Source: Auanema rhodensis (Eukaryota > Nematoda > Chromadorea > Rhabditida > Rhabditidae). From it: a stretch of DNA of 64,000 nt. Under the pieces are notes generated by a model. That model was given only the letters and a program-made list of their open reading frames with translations. It did not search any database and was not told the origin of the DNA. A program made the position numbers and the translations under genes. The stretch lies in the NCBI GenBank assembly GCA_964057225.1, contig OZ059895.1, forward strand, positions 5,332,001 through 5,396,000, given 5' to 3'. Shown in pieces: positions 27,184-38,865 of this stretch. Positions within the stretch are counted from its first letter, which is position 1; every line of letters begins with the position of its first letter.

Positions 27184-27255
27184 TTCCCATGCCGGGAATC
27201 GAACCCGGGCCGCGTGGGTGAAAACCACGAATCCTAACCACTAGACCACATGGGA
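27184..27255 (-). tRNA. tRNA-Glu (anticodon UUC)
   Basis: Seventy-two bases on the minus strand fold into a full cloverleaf: acceptor arm TCCCATG with CATGGGA, D-arm box A TGGTCTAGTGGTTAGGATT, anticodon loop TTTTCAC giving UUC, and box B GGTTCGATTCC. The discriminator base is A. No intron. The sequence is typical of eukaryotic cytosolic tRNA-Glu. It stands alone in the gap before the ZP gene, which is transcribed in the opposite direction. Confidence 0.97.
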
Positions 27256-27937
27256 CACATTATGTAGTTCTTAGCATACAACCAAGTCATCACTATCGGT
27301 ACAAAGCAGCACTCTCCACTTTTCGTTTGCTCCAATTTTCTCTCTTCAGCGCTCATCTGAGTCGATTAGGTGAACTCTTTGGTTTCAAATTCATCGTCTA
27401 CATCTTTTGAAATTGCTGATCGAACACAAGCCAAGTAAGATAGATGAGGGATGAGGCTATAAGAAGAGAACAAGACTTGACTATCCTGCTACACAGCGAT
27501 AAAGTGAGAGTAAGGAAAAGATTAACTGTGAAAAAGATCTTTGAGGACTAAGAGAGATACAGACATGAGCGTTTTCGCACGAGGTCTTCAAGACGGTATG
27601 ATCATCATACAACTATTGGCGATATTCTTGATGCCCTGAGGGTCTATAGTGGAAGGCGCAGATAGACATCTTGTGTTTTCCTCGTTCAACTGTTCCATTT
27701 CCGTCAGTTAGATATTCCATATTTGGACTATTTCAATCGTCAACTTCTCTTTTATTTTTGTATTATTAACTAGAAAATAATAAGAAAATTAGCATAAAAT
27801 ACTATATTTTATTTTTTTTATTTTCAAATTTTTAATATAAAAACCAGTTTGTTGCACACATCTTGGATTCTGTGTGAACTTGCTGAACTATTCGTATGTT
27901 CGTCTCATCAGCTGTTTGGACCTAAATATTCGGAAGA
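27256..27937. other. Upstream region of the ZP gene
   Basis: No gene seen. Somewhat less AT-rich near 27300-27700. It presumably contains the promoter of the gene starting at 27938. Confidence 0.5.
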
Positions 27938-30900
27938 ATGTTAACAAGTTGTGGACAACTATGTCCAAGCTTTTCATTTTTTCTTATTTTCATTCTATTT
28001 ATTCAAAATATTTATGCTGTTGAGCCTAAATGGAAGACTCCTATTAGTCTAAAACGAAATATAACATCTCGATCACAGAGAACTGAAGCTAATGAAGCTG
28101 ATCCATATTATTCTCGATTAGAAGACTTTAAGGTATTCTTCTAATTTATTAAAAAACTTTTTTGAAACTATTCTTTCAATGATAAGGCTTTTTCCATTTT
28201 TTACTTTTCAATATCGTTTAGTTGCCTGATTACCGTCCACGAGCTGGACAACATGTTGTTGCTCCTCCTATTGGCACTCCACTATCACCATCAAACAATT
28301 TGCCACGACATCCAGTTGCACCAATGATACCTCCAGATTTTCTTACTCGTCGTGTGAATCCACAACCTGGCAGTCCACCACCTTCAACAGGTGCCAGCAG
28401 TGTACCACCTGATGGCATTGTCTTCTATCCATCTAACGGAATACCACCGTTCATGTATAATCCCCTGAATAATACATTCGTACCAGTGCCAGGTGTAGCT
28501 TGGACCCCATGGAACGGTCAACTTGTACCTTATTTAGCAGGTAAACAAAACAATAAAATAACTAAATTTGCTTATTATTAATGATGTAAGGTGCTAGTCC
28601 TGTACCTCCACAAGGTCAGTATGGTCCGAATGGCCAGAAAACAACGTCAGTGGCTTATGAAACAAAAACAACGGAATGTAAGTTTCATCAATTGTCTGAA
28701 GTGTTATGTCTATCATGCCTACTTTTCTTTCAGATACTGATGGAACTGGATATTCACCCTCAGTGACCCCAGAAGGATTTGGGGATACATATACACCATC
28801 TGTACCTTCAACATATTCAACATACAATAGTCCTACAGCGCCTCTTCAAACTGATAATGCATATCAAACAACATATAGTTATCTGCCTTCTGATACATCA
28901 ACAACTATTCATCGGCCAGGTGATTTTCGTTCACCAGATACAGATTCTTCAACAACAACTACAACATTCAACACTAAAATTTTCGATATAAATCAAAATC
29001 CTTTTGAAGTTCAATCATCAACCAGAAATTCTGAACATCTCAGTATACTACTATTCATTCCATTATATTTGTATTTATTCATTTTTCAGATAATTTCTAT
29101 TCAACTACACCATCTGAAAACTCTAAAACAACATCATTATCGTCAGCTATACCAACAAGTATTCAAAATCCTTATAGCATATCTAACGGCTATCCTACTC
29201 TCATATCGACACCATCAACAGTTCCAGCTTTGTCAGAGGCTTCCACAAACATATATTCTACATCTTTGTCGCCATCTAATCCAAATGTGAATCGACCGTC
29301 TGATGGATCTGTTTATCCGCCAGCTGACCACGATCATCTCGAAATTCCCGAACTTCCTGATGACCAAACATCATACACTGGAACAACAGCTTCTGATTCT
29401 AGCACAAGTTCCTCGAATAGTTATAGTCTTCCGGAAGATAGGGAAACTACAGCATCATATGTTGAATCTCCAATACCATATTCAATACCCATATCAACCA
29501 GTAGTTACAGCCCTCCAACTGATGAGCTACCGGCCACATATTCTGGAAATAGTAATCCGTATGAACCAAATACATTGATAGAACATCAGAATCCAGAAAC
29601 ACCAATCACAACTACTCACCCATATGAAGCTGATTTTCGAAAAATGGAAAATGAGAAAGAGGAAACAACACCGTATGAGTCTAATCCCTATGATAGCATA
29701 ACTTCTACAACTGAGAAACCAAATAATGATTCACCTAAGCCAATCTATTTTCCACGACCTATACCGGCTCAGGTCAGTTTCAGAAATAGTCTTAGAGCAT
29801 ATGAAATCTAAATCCATTTATCATATTTCAGATATATCAGCCTTCAAAATCTGCCGAACGTGATAACATCACAACTAACCTGGATGTCAACTTCGTTAGA
29901 CCAAAACCAAACTGTACAGGCAATTTATGCGGAGAAAAGGTGATCAAACAAAACTTTATAAATCAAAATTATGTAAAACAAATTAAAATTTTTAAAAATT
30001 CTATTCGTTGTTCTTTTTATTTTTCATGAAATTGCATTATTCAGGTCTCATACTATACTCCACCAAAAGGTCCAACTTTGTTGATTAGTAATGTTGCTAA
30101 GGTATATAGCCTAACATAAACTAATCCTAATCAATTAAAACCTTATAACATGAATATATATATTATTATTTTTTATTAATTATATGTAATAATATAAATA
30201 TATTAATAATATAATAAATTTATAGGGTTCCATACCTCCAGCAAGCATTCAACGTCCTTCTTCTCCACGAAGTGAGACCAGTCCCAGACCAAAATTGCCT
30301 ATGCCAACAGGTTTGCTTCTCTTTTCAAAATATATAAAGTACACGTGAAAAAGCCTACACGTCATAAAGTTTTAATGTCATTCAAAATATAAAAAAAATG
30401 TTTTTAAGTTGTTGAACGAAAGTTCTTACCATTTGTTCCACCAGAACAACAAATTCAATTTGGAATGCATACACGTGGTCCTCACATTTTCATGGCTCCT
30501 CATGAATTTCCGGAGCTAATGATGACAAATGCACCTTCAACCAATAGTTATACAACTCCTGAATACAGTCCAACATATAAAACAGTTAAATCATCTGAAA
30601 CACCATTAGATGTTACAACTCCAATACCTAATGACAAATCAGATGAGAGCACAGTGCCATTTACAACAAATTTAGGTAATTTTATAATAATTACTTATAA
30701 AACATATAATTAATATAATTATAGATATTGATACAACTCCAAAACCAAATAATAATGAAGAAGATGATGATGATGAAGAAGAAAAGGATGATGATAAGAA
30801 CTATAGTGATGAAAATTTAAAAGAAAATGAAGAAAATCCCGATGATAGTCATTCATTATTTGGAAGTAGTAAATTCTCAACAGCTAAGCCTGACACAACT

Positions 30901-33900
30901 GGTGATTCTGATACTGATGATACATATGTTCCAACATATAAGCCATTAATTAAAGTTACTGGATATGGAACAACATCTTCACCGGTACAATTTGAAATAT
31001 TTTATTTGAATATTTTAATAATATTCTATTTAGGAAACATATAATCCATATGATACAACTGAATCATATATTCCAACTGAAAATACAATTTCTAAAGAAA
31101 CAACACGACCATCAGTATGTTATCTTTCTATTTCTATCTTTAATCAATTTTTAGGAACAAGAAACATTTACTACTCCACCTTCAAATAATGATGATAATT
31201 ATCACGAAAACTTTGAAACAACAACGGTTTATTTATATAATTATATATTTCAAATAATTTATTTTGTTTTTTTCAGGTTTCTGACACTGATTTTCCATTT
31301 ACACCAATTATGCCGAATGTATTTAATCCAATAGCATTAACAACTCTTCGTCCGGTAATAGTTCTTGAGTCAAAAGATTTAACTGAATTTCTTTTTCAGA
31401 AGAAAAATAAATACAATTTTCCAAAAGAATCAGAATCAACGGATGTTCCGCCAATTACTAATCCTGATGAACCTTCAATCACAGAAAATCCACCTTCAAA
31501 TACTGCGAGACCACGAGGTCCAGAATCAAACAATGAACAGCCGGGAGGAAGAAATCCATTCGGACCTGGGCCAAACCAGGAAAGTCCTGGAAGACCACAA
31601 CCTAAGGGACCAGGTTCAAACGAAGAGCAGCCTGGCGGAAGAAACCCCTCTGGACCTGGGCCTAACCGACACTCTCAAGGAGGTCCTGGACCAAATGAGA
31701 AATACCCAGAAGCACCGCAAACAGAAACACCAGGAAGAAATCCTTTTGGACCTGGTTCAAACGAAGAGCAGCCTGAGGGAAGAAACCCCTTTGGACCTGG
31801 ACCAAACCGGCAAACTCCTGAAGGAGGAAGACCAGGAGTACCGGGAAGAAATCCATTCGGACCTGGTCCAAATCAAGAAAGTCCTGAAAGACCACAACCT
31901 AAAGGGCCAGGTTCAAACGAAGAAAAGCCTGAGGGAAGAAACCCCTTCGGACCTGGACCAAACCGGCAAACTCCTCAAACTCCTGAAGGAGGAAGACCAC
32001 AATTACCCGGAAGGAATCCCTTTGGACCTGGACCAAATCAGGAAAGTCCTAGAGGAGGAAGACCAGGAGTACCAGGAAGAAATCCATTCGGACCTGGTCC
32101 AAATCAAGAAAATCCTGAAAGACCACAACCTAAGGGACCAGGTTCAAACGAAGAGCAGCCTGAGGGAAGAAACCCCTTTGGACCTGGACCTAACCGGCAA
32201 ACTCCTAAAACTCCTGAAGGAGGAAGACCACAATTACCCGGAAGGAATCCCTTTGGACCTGGACCAAATCAGGAAACTCCTGGAGGAGGAAGACCAGGAG
32301 TACCAGGATCAAACGAAGAACAGCCTGGGGGTAGAAATCCATTTGAACCTGGACCAAATGAGAAATACCCAGAAGCCCCGCAACCAGAAACACCAGGAAG
32401 AAATCCATTCGGACCTGGTCCAAATCAAGAAAATCCTGAAAGACCACAACCTAAGGGACCAGGTTCAAACGAAGAGCAGCCTGAGGGAAGAAACCCCTTT
32501 GGACCTGGACCAAACCGGCAAACTCCTCAAACTCCTGAAGAAGGAAGACCACAATTACCCGGAAGGAATCCCTTTGGACCTGGACCAAATCAGGAAAGTC
32601 CTAGAGGAGGAAGACCAGGAGTACCAGGAAGAAATCCATTCGGACCTGGTCCAAATCAAGAAAATCCTGAAAGACCACAACCTAAGGGACCAGGTTCAAA
32701 CGAAGAGCAGCCTGAGGGAAGAAACCCCTTTGGACCTGCACCTAACCGGCAAACTCCTCAAACTCCTGAAGGAGGAAGACCACAATTACCCGGAAGGAAT
32801 CCCTTTGGACCTGGACGAAATCAGGAAACTCCTGGAGGAGGAAGACCAGGAGTACCAGGATCAAACGAAGAACAGCCTGGGGGTAGAAATCCATTTGAAC
32901 CTGGACCAAATGAGAAATATCCAGAAGCCCCGCAACCAGAAACACCAGGAAGAAATCCATTCGGACCTGGTCCAAATCAAGAAAATCCTGAAAGACCACA
33001 ACCTAAGGGACCAGGTTCAAACGAAGAGCAGCCTGAGGGAAGAAACCCCTTTGGACCTGGACCAAACCGGCAAACTCCTCAAACTCCTGAAGGAGGAAGA
33101 CCACAATTACCCGGAAGGAATCCCTTTGGACCTGGACCAAATCAGGAAAGTCCTGGAGAAGGAAGACCAGGAGTACCGGGAAGAAATCCATTCGGACCTG
33201 GTCCAAATCAAGAAAGTCCTGAAAGACCACAACCTAAAGGACCAGGTTCAAACGAAGAGCAGCCTGAGGGAAGAAACCCCTTTGGACCTGGACCAAACCG
33301 GCAAACTCCTCAAACTCCTGAAGGAGGAAGACCACAATTACCCGGAAGGAATCCCTTTGGACCTGGTCCAAATCAGGAAAGTCCTGGAGAAGGAAGACCA
33401 GGAGTACCAGGAAGAAATCCAGTCGGACCTGGGCCAAATCAGAAAACGCCTGGAGGAGGAAGACCAGGAGTACCAGGATCAAACGAAGAACAGCCTGGGG
33501 GTAGAAATCCATTAGAACCTGGACCAAATGAGAAATACCCAGAAGCACCGCAACCAGAAACACCAGGAAGAAATCCATTAGGGCCTGGACCAAATCAGGA
33601 AAGTCCTGAAAGACCACAACCTAAGGGACCAGGTTCAAACGAAGAGCAGCCTGGGGGAAGAAACCCCTTTGGACCTGGGCCAAACCGGCAAACTCCTCAA
33701 ACTCCTGAAGGAGGAAGACCACAATTACCCGGAAGGAATCCCTTTGGACCTGGACCAAATCAAGAAAGTCCTGAAGAAGGAAGACCTGGAGTACCGGGAA
33801 GAAATCCATTCGGACCTGGTCCAAATCAAGAAAGTCCTGAAAGACCACAACCTAAAGGACCAGGTTCAAACGAAGAGCAGCCTGGGGGAAGAAACCCCTT

Positions 33901-36495
33901 TGGACCTGGGCCAAATCAGGAAAGTCCTAGAGGAGGAAGACCAGGAGTACCAGGAAGAAATCCATTCGGACCTGGCCCAAATCAAGAAAGTCCTGAAAGA
34001 CCACAACCTAAAGGACCAGGTTCAAACGAAGAACAGCCTGGTGGAAGAAACCCCTTTGGACCAGGACCTAACCGGCAAACTCCAGGAGGTCCAGGACCAA
34101 ATGAGAAATATCCCGAAGCACCGAAACCAGAAACACCAGGAAGAAATCCATTCGGACCTGGTCCAAATCAAGAAAGTCCTGAAAGACCACATCCAAAGGG
34201 ACCAGGTTCAAACGAAGAGCAGCCTGGTGGAAGAAACCCCTTTGGACCTGGACCTAACCGGCAAACTCCTGAAGGAGGAAAACCAGGAGTACCATTCGGA
34301 CCTGCGCCAAAACAAGAAAGTCATGAAACACCACAAGGAATGGTAAAATCTTTTTTTTTGTCATATAGATATTACAAATGTTAAGAAAACGTTGACTTCG
34401 AGATTGCCACCATCGCCACCGTCTATTTCCACAATTATTCCAAACCCAAAATTTGAAAATGAGGAAGCTTCAAGGTTAGTGTATATTGAATGACAAACTG
34501 TTCAAATCATGAGTATATACGTTGAAAAAATCCTATTTCAGTACCTTACTTCCTCCAAAAAATACAACAAATTACTACTCAGAGGTAATGTTTTTTGTTG
34601 TTATAAACATGAGTCAATACTTTATCAATTAATAAAATAAGCTTTTCTAGCAACAATTTGTTTTTAAAAACTTCATTTCATTTCAGTTAGATGTTACTGT
34701 TCCTCAAGCTTATGCAGTTTCCACGGGCATCCCACCATTAGTACCAAACAGAGTTCGAGGTATGATCTGCTTAGCTTTTACCTCTATAGTTGAGATCATG
34801 ACAAAACCAAAAAAACAACTCGTTTTCGTTTGACACACGTGATTTAGGAAAAATTCGTATCGTTTGTAAGGAAGATGGTTTGGAATTTGGTGCTACAACT
34901 ATTTTTCCATTTACTGGAGAAATATTTGCTAAAGATCGTAAAAGAATACACGCGTAAGTTTTAGTTTAATACGTTTAAGATGAAAAATATTCTTTAGATG
35001 TACAAAAAATTATACAAATGAGGAAAATCCCAGTATATTCCTTCCATTTGAAGAATGTGGCGTTCGAAATGCCGGGGAACAAACTCAACGTACTCAGTAT
35101 CACATGCAAGTCAGTTATCTTTTCATTTTTTTTAATTACGAAGCTGATATGATTACAACGTAGCATTTTTTTTTACGATTTCTGACTATACGTTTCGACG
35201 AAATTTTGAAAGATTATGATACCTTTTTAGGTTGTTGTTGTTGTTGATCAAATCGATGGATCATCATCTATTCAATCTTATATGGCTCAATGTGTTCATC
35301 AAAGAACTAATTCAAATAAACAAGCATTACCACGACGAATAGATGAAGCATTAGAAGAGTAGCCTCTTGTTATATTCTAATATATTTTAAATGTGTCATT
35401 AAAGACTGCGTCTTGTTCCTACTAAGCTTGAACAACAAGCTGTTGTGCCATCCGTTGATATGCAGGTATTGGTTGACAAAGGACATGATGGATTTGGACC
35501 AGAGGTTATAACATGCCATTGAATATGTGTTCATATATAATTCAGGTAGCTGAAGTAGATATTGGAATGCCACTTGCTATTCGCTGGAAACTAACACCAG
35601 CTTCCGGTTTGTTGGAAAATATTTTTGTTTCAAGATGAAACATTTCAAATTTAATCTTATTTGCAGGATCATATGGATTCCATGTTCGAAACTGTTTTGT
35701 AGAAGATAGTATTAGTGGGATGCAGATGATGTTGATTGATGAAGCAGGGTAAGGCTGACAGACATCTAAAGTAACAATAAGATATACAAAAACATTTGAC
35801 TTCAGATGTTCATCCGATGCAACCATATTGAGTCATCCACATTATGACATCATTCATGACACCGTAACCGCAAGACTTTGGGCATTCAAGGTGACATCAT
35901 CAAAAATAATTTTTTTTTTCTTCCGATTGATTCGATTTCATTATTTTATTATTTTACTACTTTCCTTTATGAATCATAGTTGTTAGCTCTTACAAAAAAA
36001 ACTTTAATATTTCATTTATAGGTACCCGACCAAACTAAATTGAAGATTCATTGTGATATTAGAATTTGCTCAGAAATTTCTTCACAAGGAAATTTCTCGA
36101 GTTGTGCACAAATTCCGACGGTATTAATCATTTAACCTACTACTTTCCTGATGATTACATTGCCTTTTTTAGCCTCCATTTTGTCCGGATGTGATAACTT
36201 CTCCACCTAATTCCATTATTTACGATGCGGACGGAGCATTCAGAAAACGGCGTCGTGATACTCTTGACATGGAAACACAATCTGTTCGAGCAGCTCTGTG
36301 TATGGGAGACAGTTGTGCACTTCCTGAGAAAGGTTTGATGGCCCGAATCAACTAGCTCTTTCAAACTGTATTTTAGCTGGACTTTTCTGTATGAATATTC
36401 ACTTGGTAATCGCTTCAACAGCTCTCTCAATATCCATTTTTGTCGGATCAGTAATCTTCAGTGTTGCCATGCATAAGAAACGCAGGAAAATGTAA
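27938..36495 (+). CDS. ZP-domain cuticlin-like transmembrane protein with Pro/Gly repeats
   Basis: Predicted apical extracellular-matrix protein; ZP modules polymerise into filaments in worm cuticle and lumen linings. Exon 1 (27938-28132) starts with a signal peptide cut near IYA-VEP. Exons 28222-28540, 28591-28678 and 28735 onward encode a Thr/Ser/Pro/Tyr-rich stretch. An acidic block (EEDDDDEEEKDDD, about 30755-30800) follows, then one large exon from about 31278 to 34342 holding 35 Pro/Gly repeats. The ZP domain begins after 34850 (IRIVCKEDGLEFGA), with cysteines in FEECGVRN, MAQCVHQ, RNCFVED, IHCDIRICSE and PPFCPDV. A furin-like site KRRRD and a C-terminal TM helix (LVIASTALSISIFVGSVIF) with tail MHKKRRKM complete it. 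The layout fits the cutl family, but I do not recognise the specific gene. The protein is well over 1,700 aa. Several small exons were not fixed exactly. Confidence 0.85.
31547..34293 (+). repeat. Coding tandem repeat, 35 units beginning GRNP
   Basis: Inside one exon, 35 units follow each other, each beginning GRNP(F/L/V/S) and mostly GRNPFGPGPN. Their tails fall into a few types: QESPERPQPKGPGSNEEQP (about 30 aa per unit), RQTPQTPEGGRPQLP (25 aa), QESPRGGRPGVP (22 aa) and EKYPEAPQPETP (22 aa). The types recur in order, giving a higher-order period of about 77 codons. All unit lengths are multiples of three, so the other frames stay open too. The composition (Pro, Gly, Asn, Gln, Arg, Glu) suggests a disordered or elastic spacer. 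Confidence 0.95.
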
Positions 36496-36748
36496 TTTAT
36501 AAGCCACAATATCTTATACAGTAATAAGAACAGCTACTAACAATCATATACAATAATCTGCTTTAAACATTTATTGATAATAGGTAAAAATTATAATGAT
36601 GTCAATGTATAAAACATAGTAACTGATGAATAATATAAAGGTTAATTTATATGTATATGTGTTATGTTTATACATATACACATACATAGTTGTATACATG
36701 TAAATATATGTTAACAGTAATATATGTTAGCAGTAATATTAGCTATTG

Positions 36749-36756
36749 TGAGGTAG
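36749..36756 (-). promoter_or_regulatory. let-7 seed site in lin-28 3' UTR
   Basis: The mRNA-sense sequence CTACCTCA is a perfect 8-mer match to the let-7 family seed. It lies about 230 bases past the lin-28 stop and before the poly(A) signal. let-7 control of lin-28 is established in worms and vertebrates. Confidence 0.75.
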
Positions 36757-36784
36757 ATAGAAAAGACTTTAGAGGTAGAGGATA

Positions 36785-36832
36785 TTCCTGAGATATAATT
36801 TCCTGAGTGCATTAACATGCATTTTTCCTGAG
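36785..36832 (-). promoter_or_regulatory. Three lin-4-like sites (CTCAGGAA) in lin-28 3' UTR
   Basis: The mRNA-sense octamer CTCAGGAA occurs three times in 48 bases (36785-36792, 36800-36807, 36825-36832). The lin-4/miR-125 seed match would be CTCAGGGA, so each copy has one base off, opposite miRNA position 2. A fourth CTCAGG, not followed by AA, lies near 36905. lin-4 repression of lin-28 is established in C. elegans. That these copies function is inference. Confidence 0.5.
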
Positions 36833-36981
36833 ATTACAAAGGTGAAACAATAATAACAAAATTACAATAAAAGTACAACATCGTATATAAATAGTCAAAC
36901 CTGAGGTTTCTGTTCAACATCTCTAATTGCAATTGATTCTAAATTTTTTGATATTAGACTAGACACTACGGATAATAATTT

Positions 36982-37644
36982 TTAATTACCTTCCTTTTCA
37001 ATTTTTTTAGGGCAAGCATAATAGAGGTGATCTTCTGATCCACATTTGTAACAACACTTTCCTGCATTTTCAAATTTTTTACATTTTTGCGCAAAATGAT
37101 TTCCAAACTGTCCACATTTAAAGCACCTACAAATACAATATTCCTAAGAAAAAAGCATAGAAGCTGAAAATACCTAATACGTTGGCTTTTCTTTTTCCCC
37201 ATGGGACGAATGCTACTTCCTCGTAATTCCTTACTTGGATCTTCAGGTCCTACCTATAGATGAAGAACATATAAAAACATTTTTAAATCAAAAACATACC
37301 TGGTATGCTTCCATTCCTTTCCCTTCCGCTCTAGGACGAACGAAGAAAGAAACACGTTCACCATCCTCAAGACTACGGAATCCACTCATATTGAGCTCAG
37401 ACTAAAAATGAACTTGTTTAACAATTCTGCAGACTTAAAAAGTGATTGATACCTGATGAACAAAAATATCTTCAACTAACTCATCAGCAATAATGAAACC
37501 AAACCCTTTAAGAACATTGAACCACTTGCATTTGCCAAGAAAACGACGCTGAAACTTCGTATTTTACTTATAAAGGTGTAAAAATGTTACCTCTTCAATG
37601 TCGGCAAGTTCAACTTCTTTCAGAGACTCACAACTGTCCGACAT
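36982..37644 (-). CDS. lin-28: LIN-28 RNA-binding protein
   Basis: Heterochronic regulator that binds let-7 precursors and mRNAs and keeps early larval cell fates. Five exons (37591-37644, 37453-37548, 37300-37401, 37174-37253, 36982-37126) join in frame to 158 aa. The cold-shock domain runs from about residue 20 to 84: GKCKWFNVLKGFGFI (RNP1), EDIFVHQ (RNP2), SELNMSGFRSL and GERVSFFV. Two CCHC zinc knuckles follow a basic linker GKKKSQR: CFKCGQFGNHFAQKC, with the C-X2-C-X5-H-X4-C spacing of worm LIN-28, and CYKCGSEDHLYYAC. The protein is shorter than C. elegans LIN-28 (about 227 aa), lacking most of the tails. An upstream coding exon cannot be excluded. It faces the ZP gene tail to tail. Confidence 0.94.
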
Positions 37645-38865
37645 ATTGGAGCACTGAAACGTACAGAAATGACTATAGGCGCAAAGATAAAAAAAAAATA
37701 AAAGAGAGGCGGGCACATATAGGCATTGATATGTTGCTGATATCGATAGAAAAAAATAGTAATAATTATTTATCAATATACCGTAGTTACATTTGAAAAG
37801 TTGAGCTCAGACTAAAAAAAGGAAGGAAATGTACGATCTTAGCTTATTTAAAGTACATTCTTCATGTGATGCAGAGAAAAAGAATTTAATTATGCAAGCA
37901 GAGGGAAAATCAATAATGAAAAAACCCTTTGATTCGTCGATTAAAATTTTTTTTTCCAAAGTGCACGAAAAGTACAAAAGATAAAATAAACTAGAAATTG
38001 CTATTCAGCATAACCACAAGCTTGTGCTTCAGCAAATTAAGCTAGCGATAATGCTCGTTTTTTACAAGCGTAATTATTAGTATCTCGTTGGATAAAAAAG
38101 TAAGATACTGATTGTTTAAGCAAACAAATGTACTCAGATATGCTTATTCCAATTTATTTTTATGAATCATACACAAATTAACATGCTTCAACTTATAATT
38201 TTACTTCCAATTCATGTAAACAAAGATTGTTTTATTATATAGACACAATTTCAAACGCACTCACTGTTCTGTGCCTCCTTGGTATAAGATAACGAACAGG
38301 TTTAGATGAATTCTATTCAAGAAGTTCTCAAGCCACGTTTCTACGATTTCTGTTAGATTTTCCTAGTCATTTCTTCTTGTAGTGAATTCCTGGCTTACTT
38401 TTTGAAAATCTCATTAAAATATATGAACCTACCGTATCCCTAGATATACACATATAGTTTTTACTTGAACTCTTGATACTATTATGAATTAATTACTCAT
38501 GTTTTTTTATACAAACGTGGTCTGTTCAAACCCAATAATATTTATATATAAATATGTATTTATGTGTTTATGAGCTTTTACTGTTATATTGATTGTTACC
38601 AGTTTATCATTTATTATACCTGATTGACGTACATTAAATATTTTTAATCAATGAACAACTTAAATCTTATTTCGAGCATTGAGAAAGCCAATGTAAACAC
38701 TGTACTTTTTTCTAATAATCGCATAATATATAATAACTTTATACGATGTCGGATGACCTAGTGAACTATTATATGCTAAGATAATTTAGTGACCTCATAT
38801 TCGTTTTTTTTTTTTGAATGGATCATTTCAAAATCTTTATAGGTCTTCAACTTGTGCCAACATCT
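37645..38865. other. Divergent intergenic region, lin-28 / acid phosphatase
   Basis: AT-rich spacer separating two genes that point away from each other, so both promoters should be here. A run of T followed by CTTTATAG at about 38807-38842 just before the phosphatase start could be a trans-splice acceptor. No gene seen. Confidence 0.5.

Larger units (their letters stand above)
36496..36981. other. Convergent 3' UTR region between ZP gene and lin-28
   Basis: Shared tail-to-tail gap. On the minus strand it carries the lin-28 3' UTR, with a poly(A) signal AATAAA at 36570-36575, a let-7 seed site and three lin-4-like sites (separate entries). The ZP gene 3' UTR enters from the left. TATATGTATA-type repeats lie near 36650-36720. 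Confidence 0.7.

Noticed and set aside
31662-33848. Minus-strand frames across the Pro/Gly repeat
   Set aside because: They are by-products of a repeat whose unit is a multiple of three, giving hydrophobic low-complexity translations.
36749-36775. TGAGGTAGATAG on the plus strand as a let-7 family microRNA gene
   Set aside because: No hairpin partner is nearby, and after the seed the sequence does not follow let-7. As the complement of a target site in the lin-28 UTR it makes better sense.
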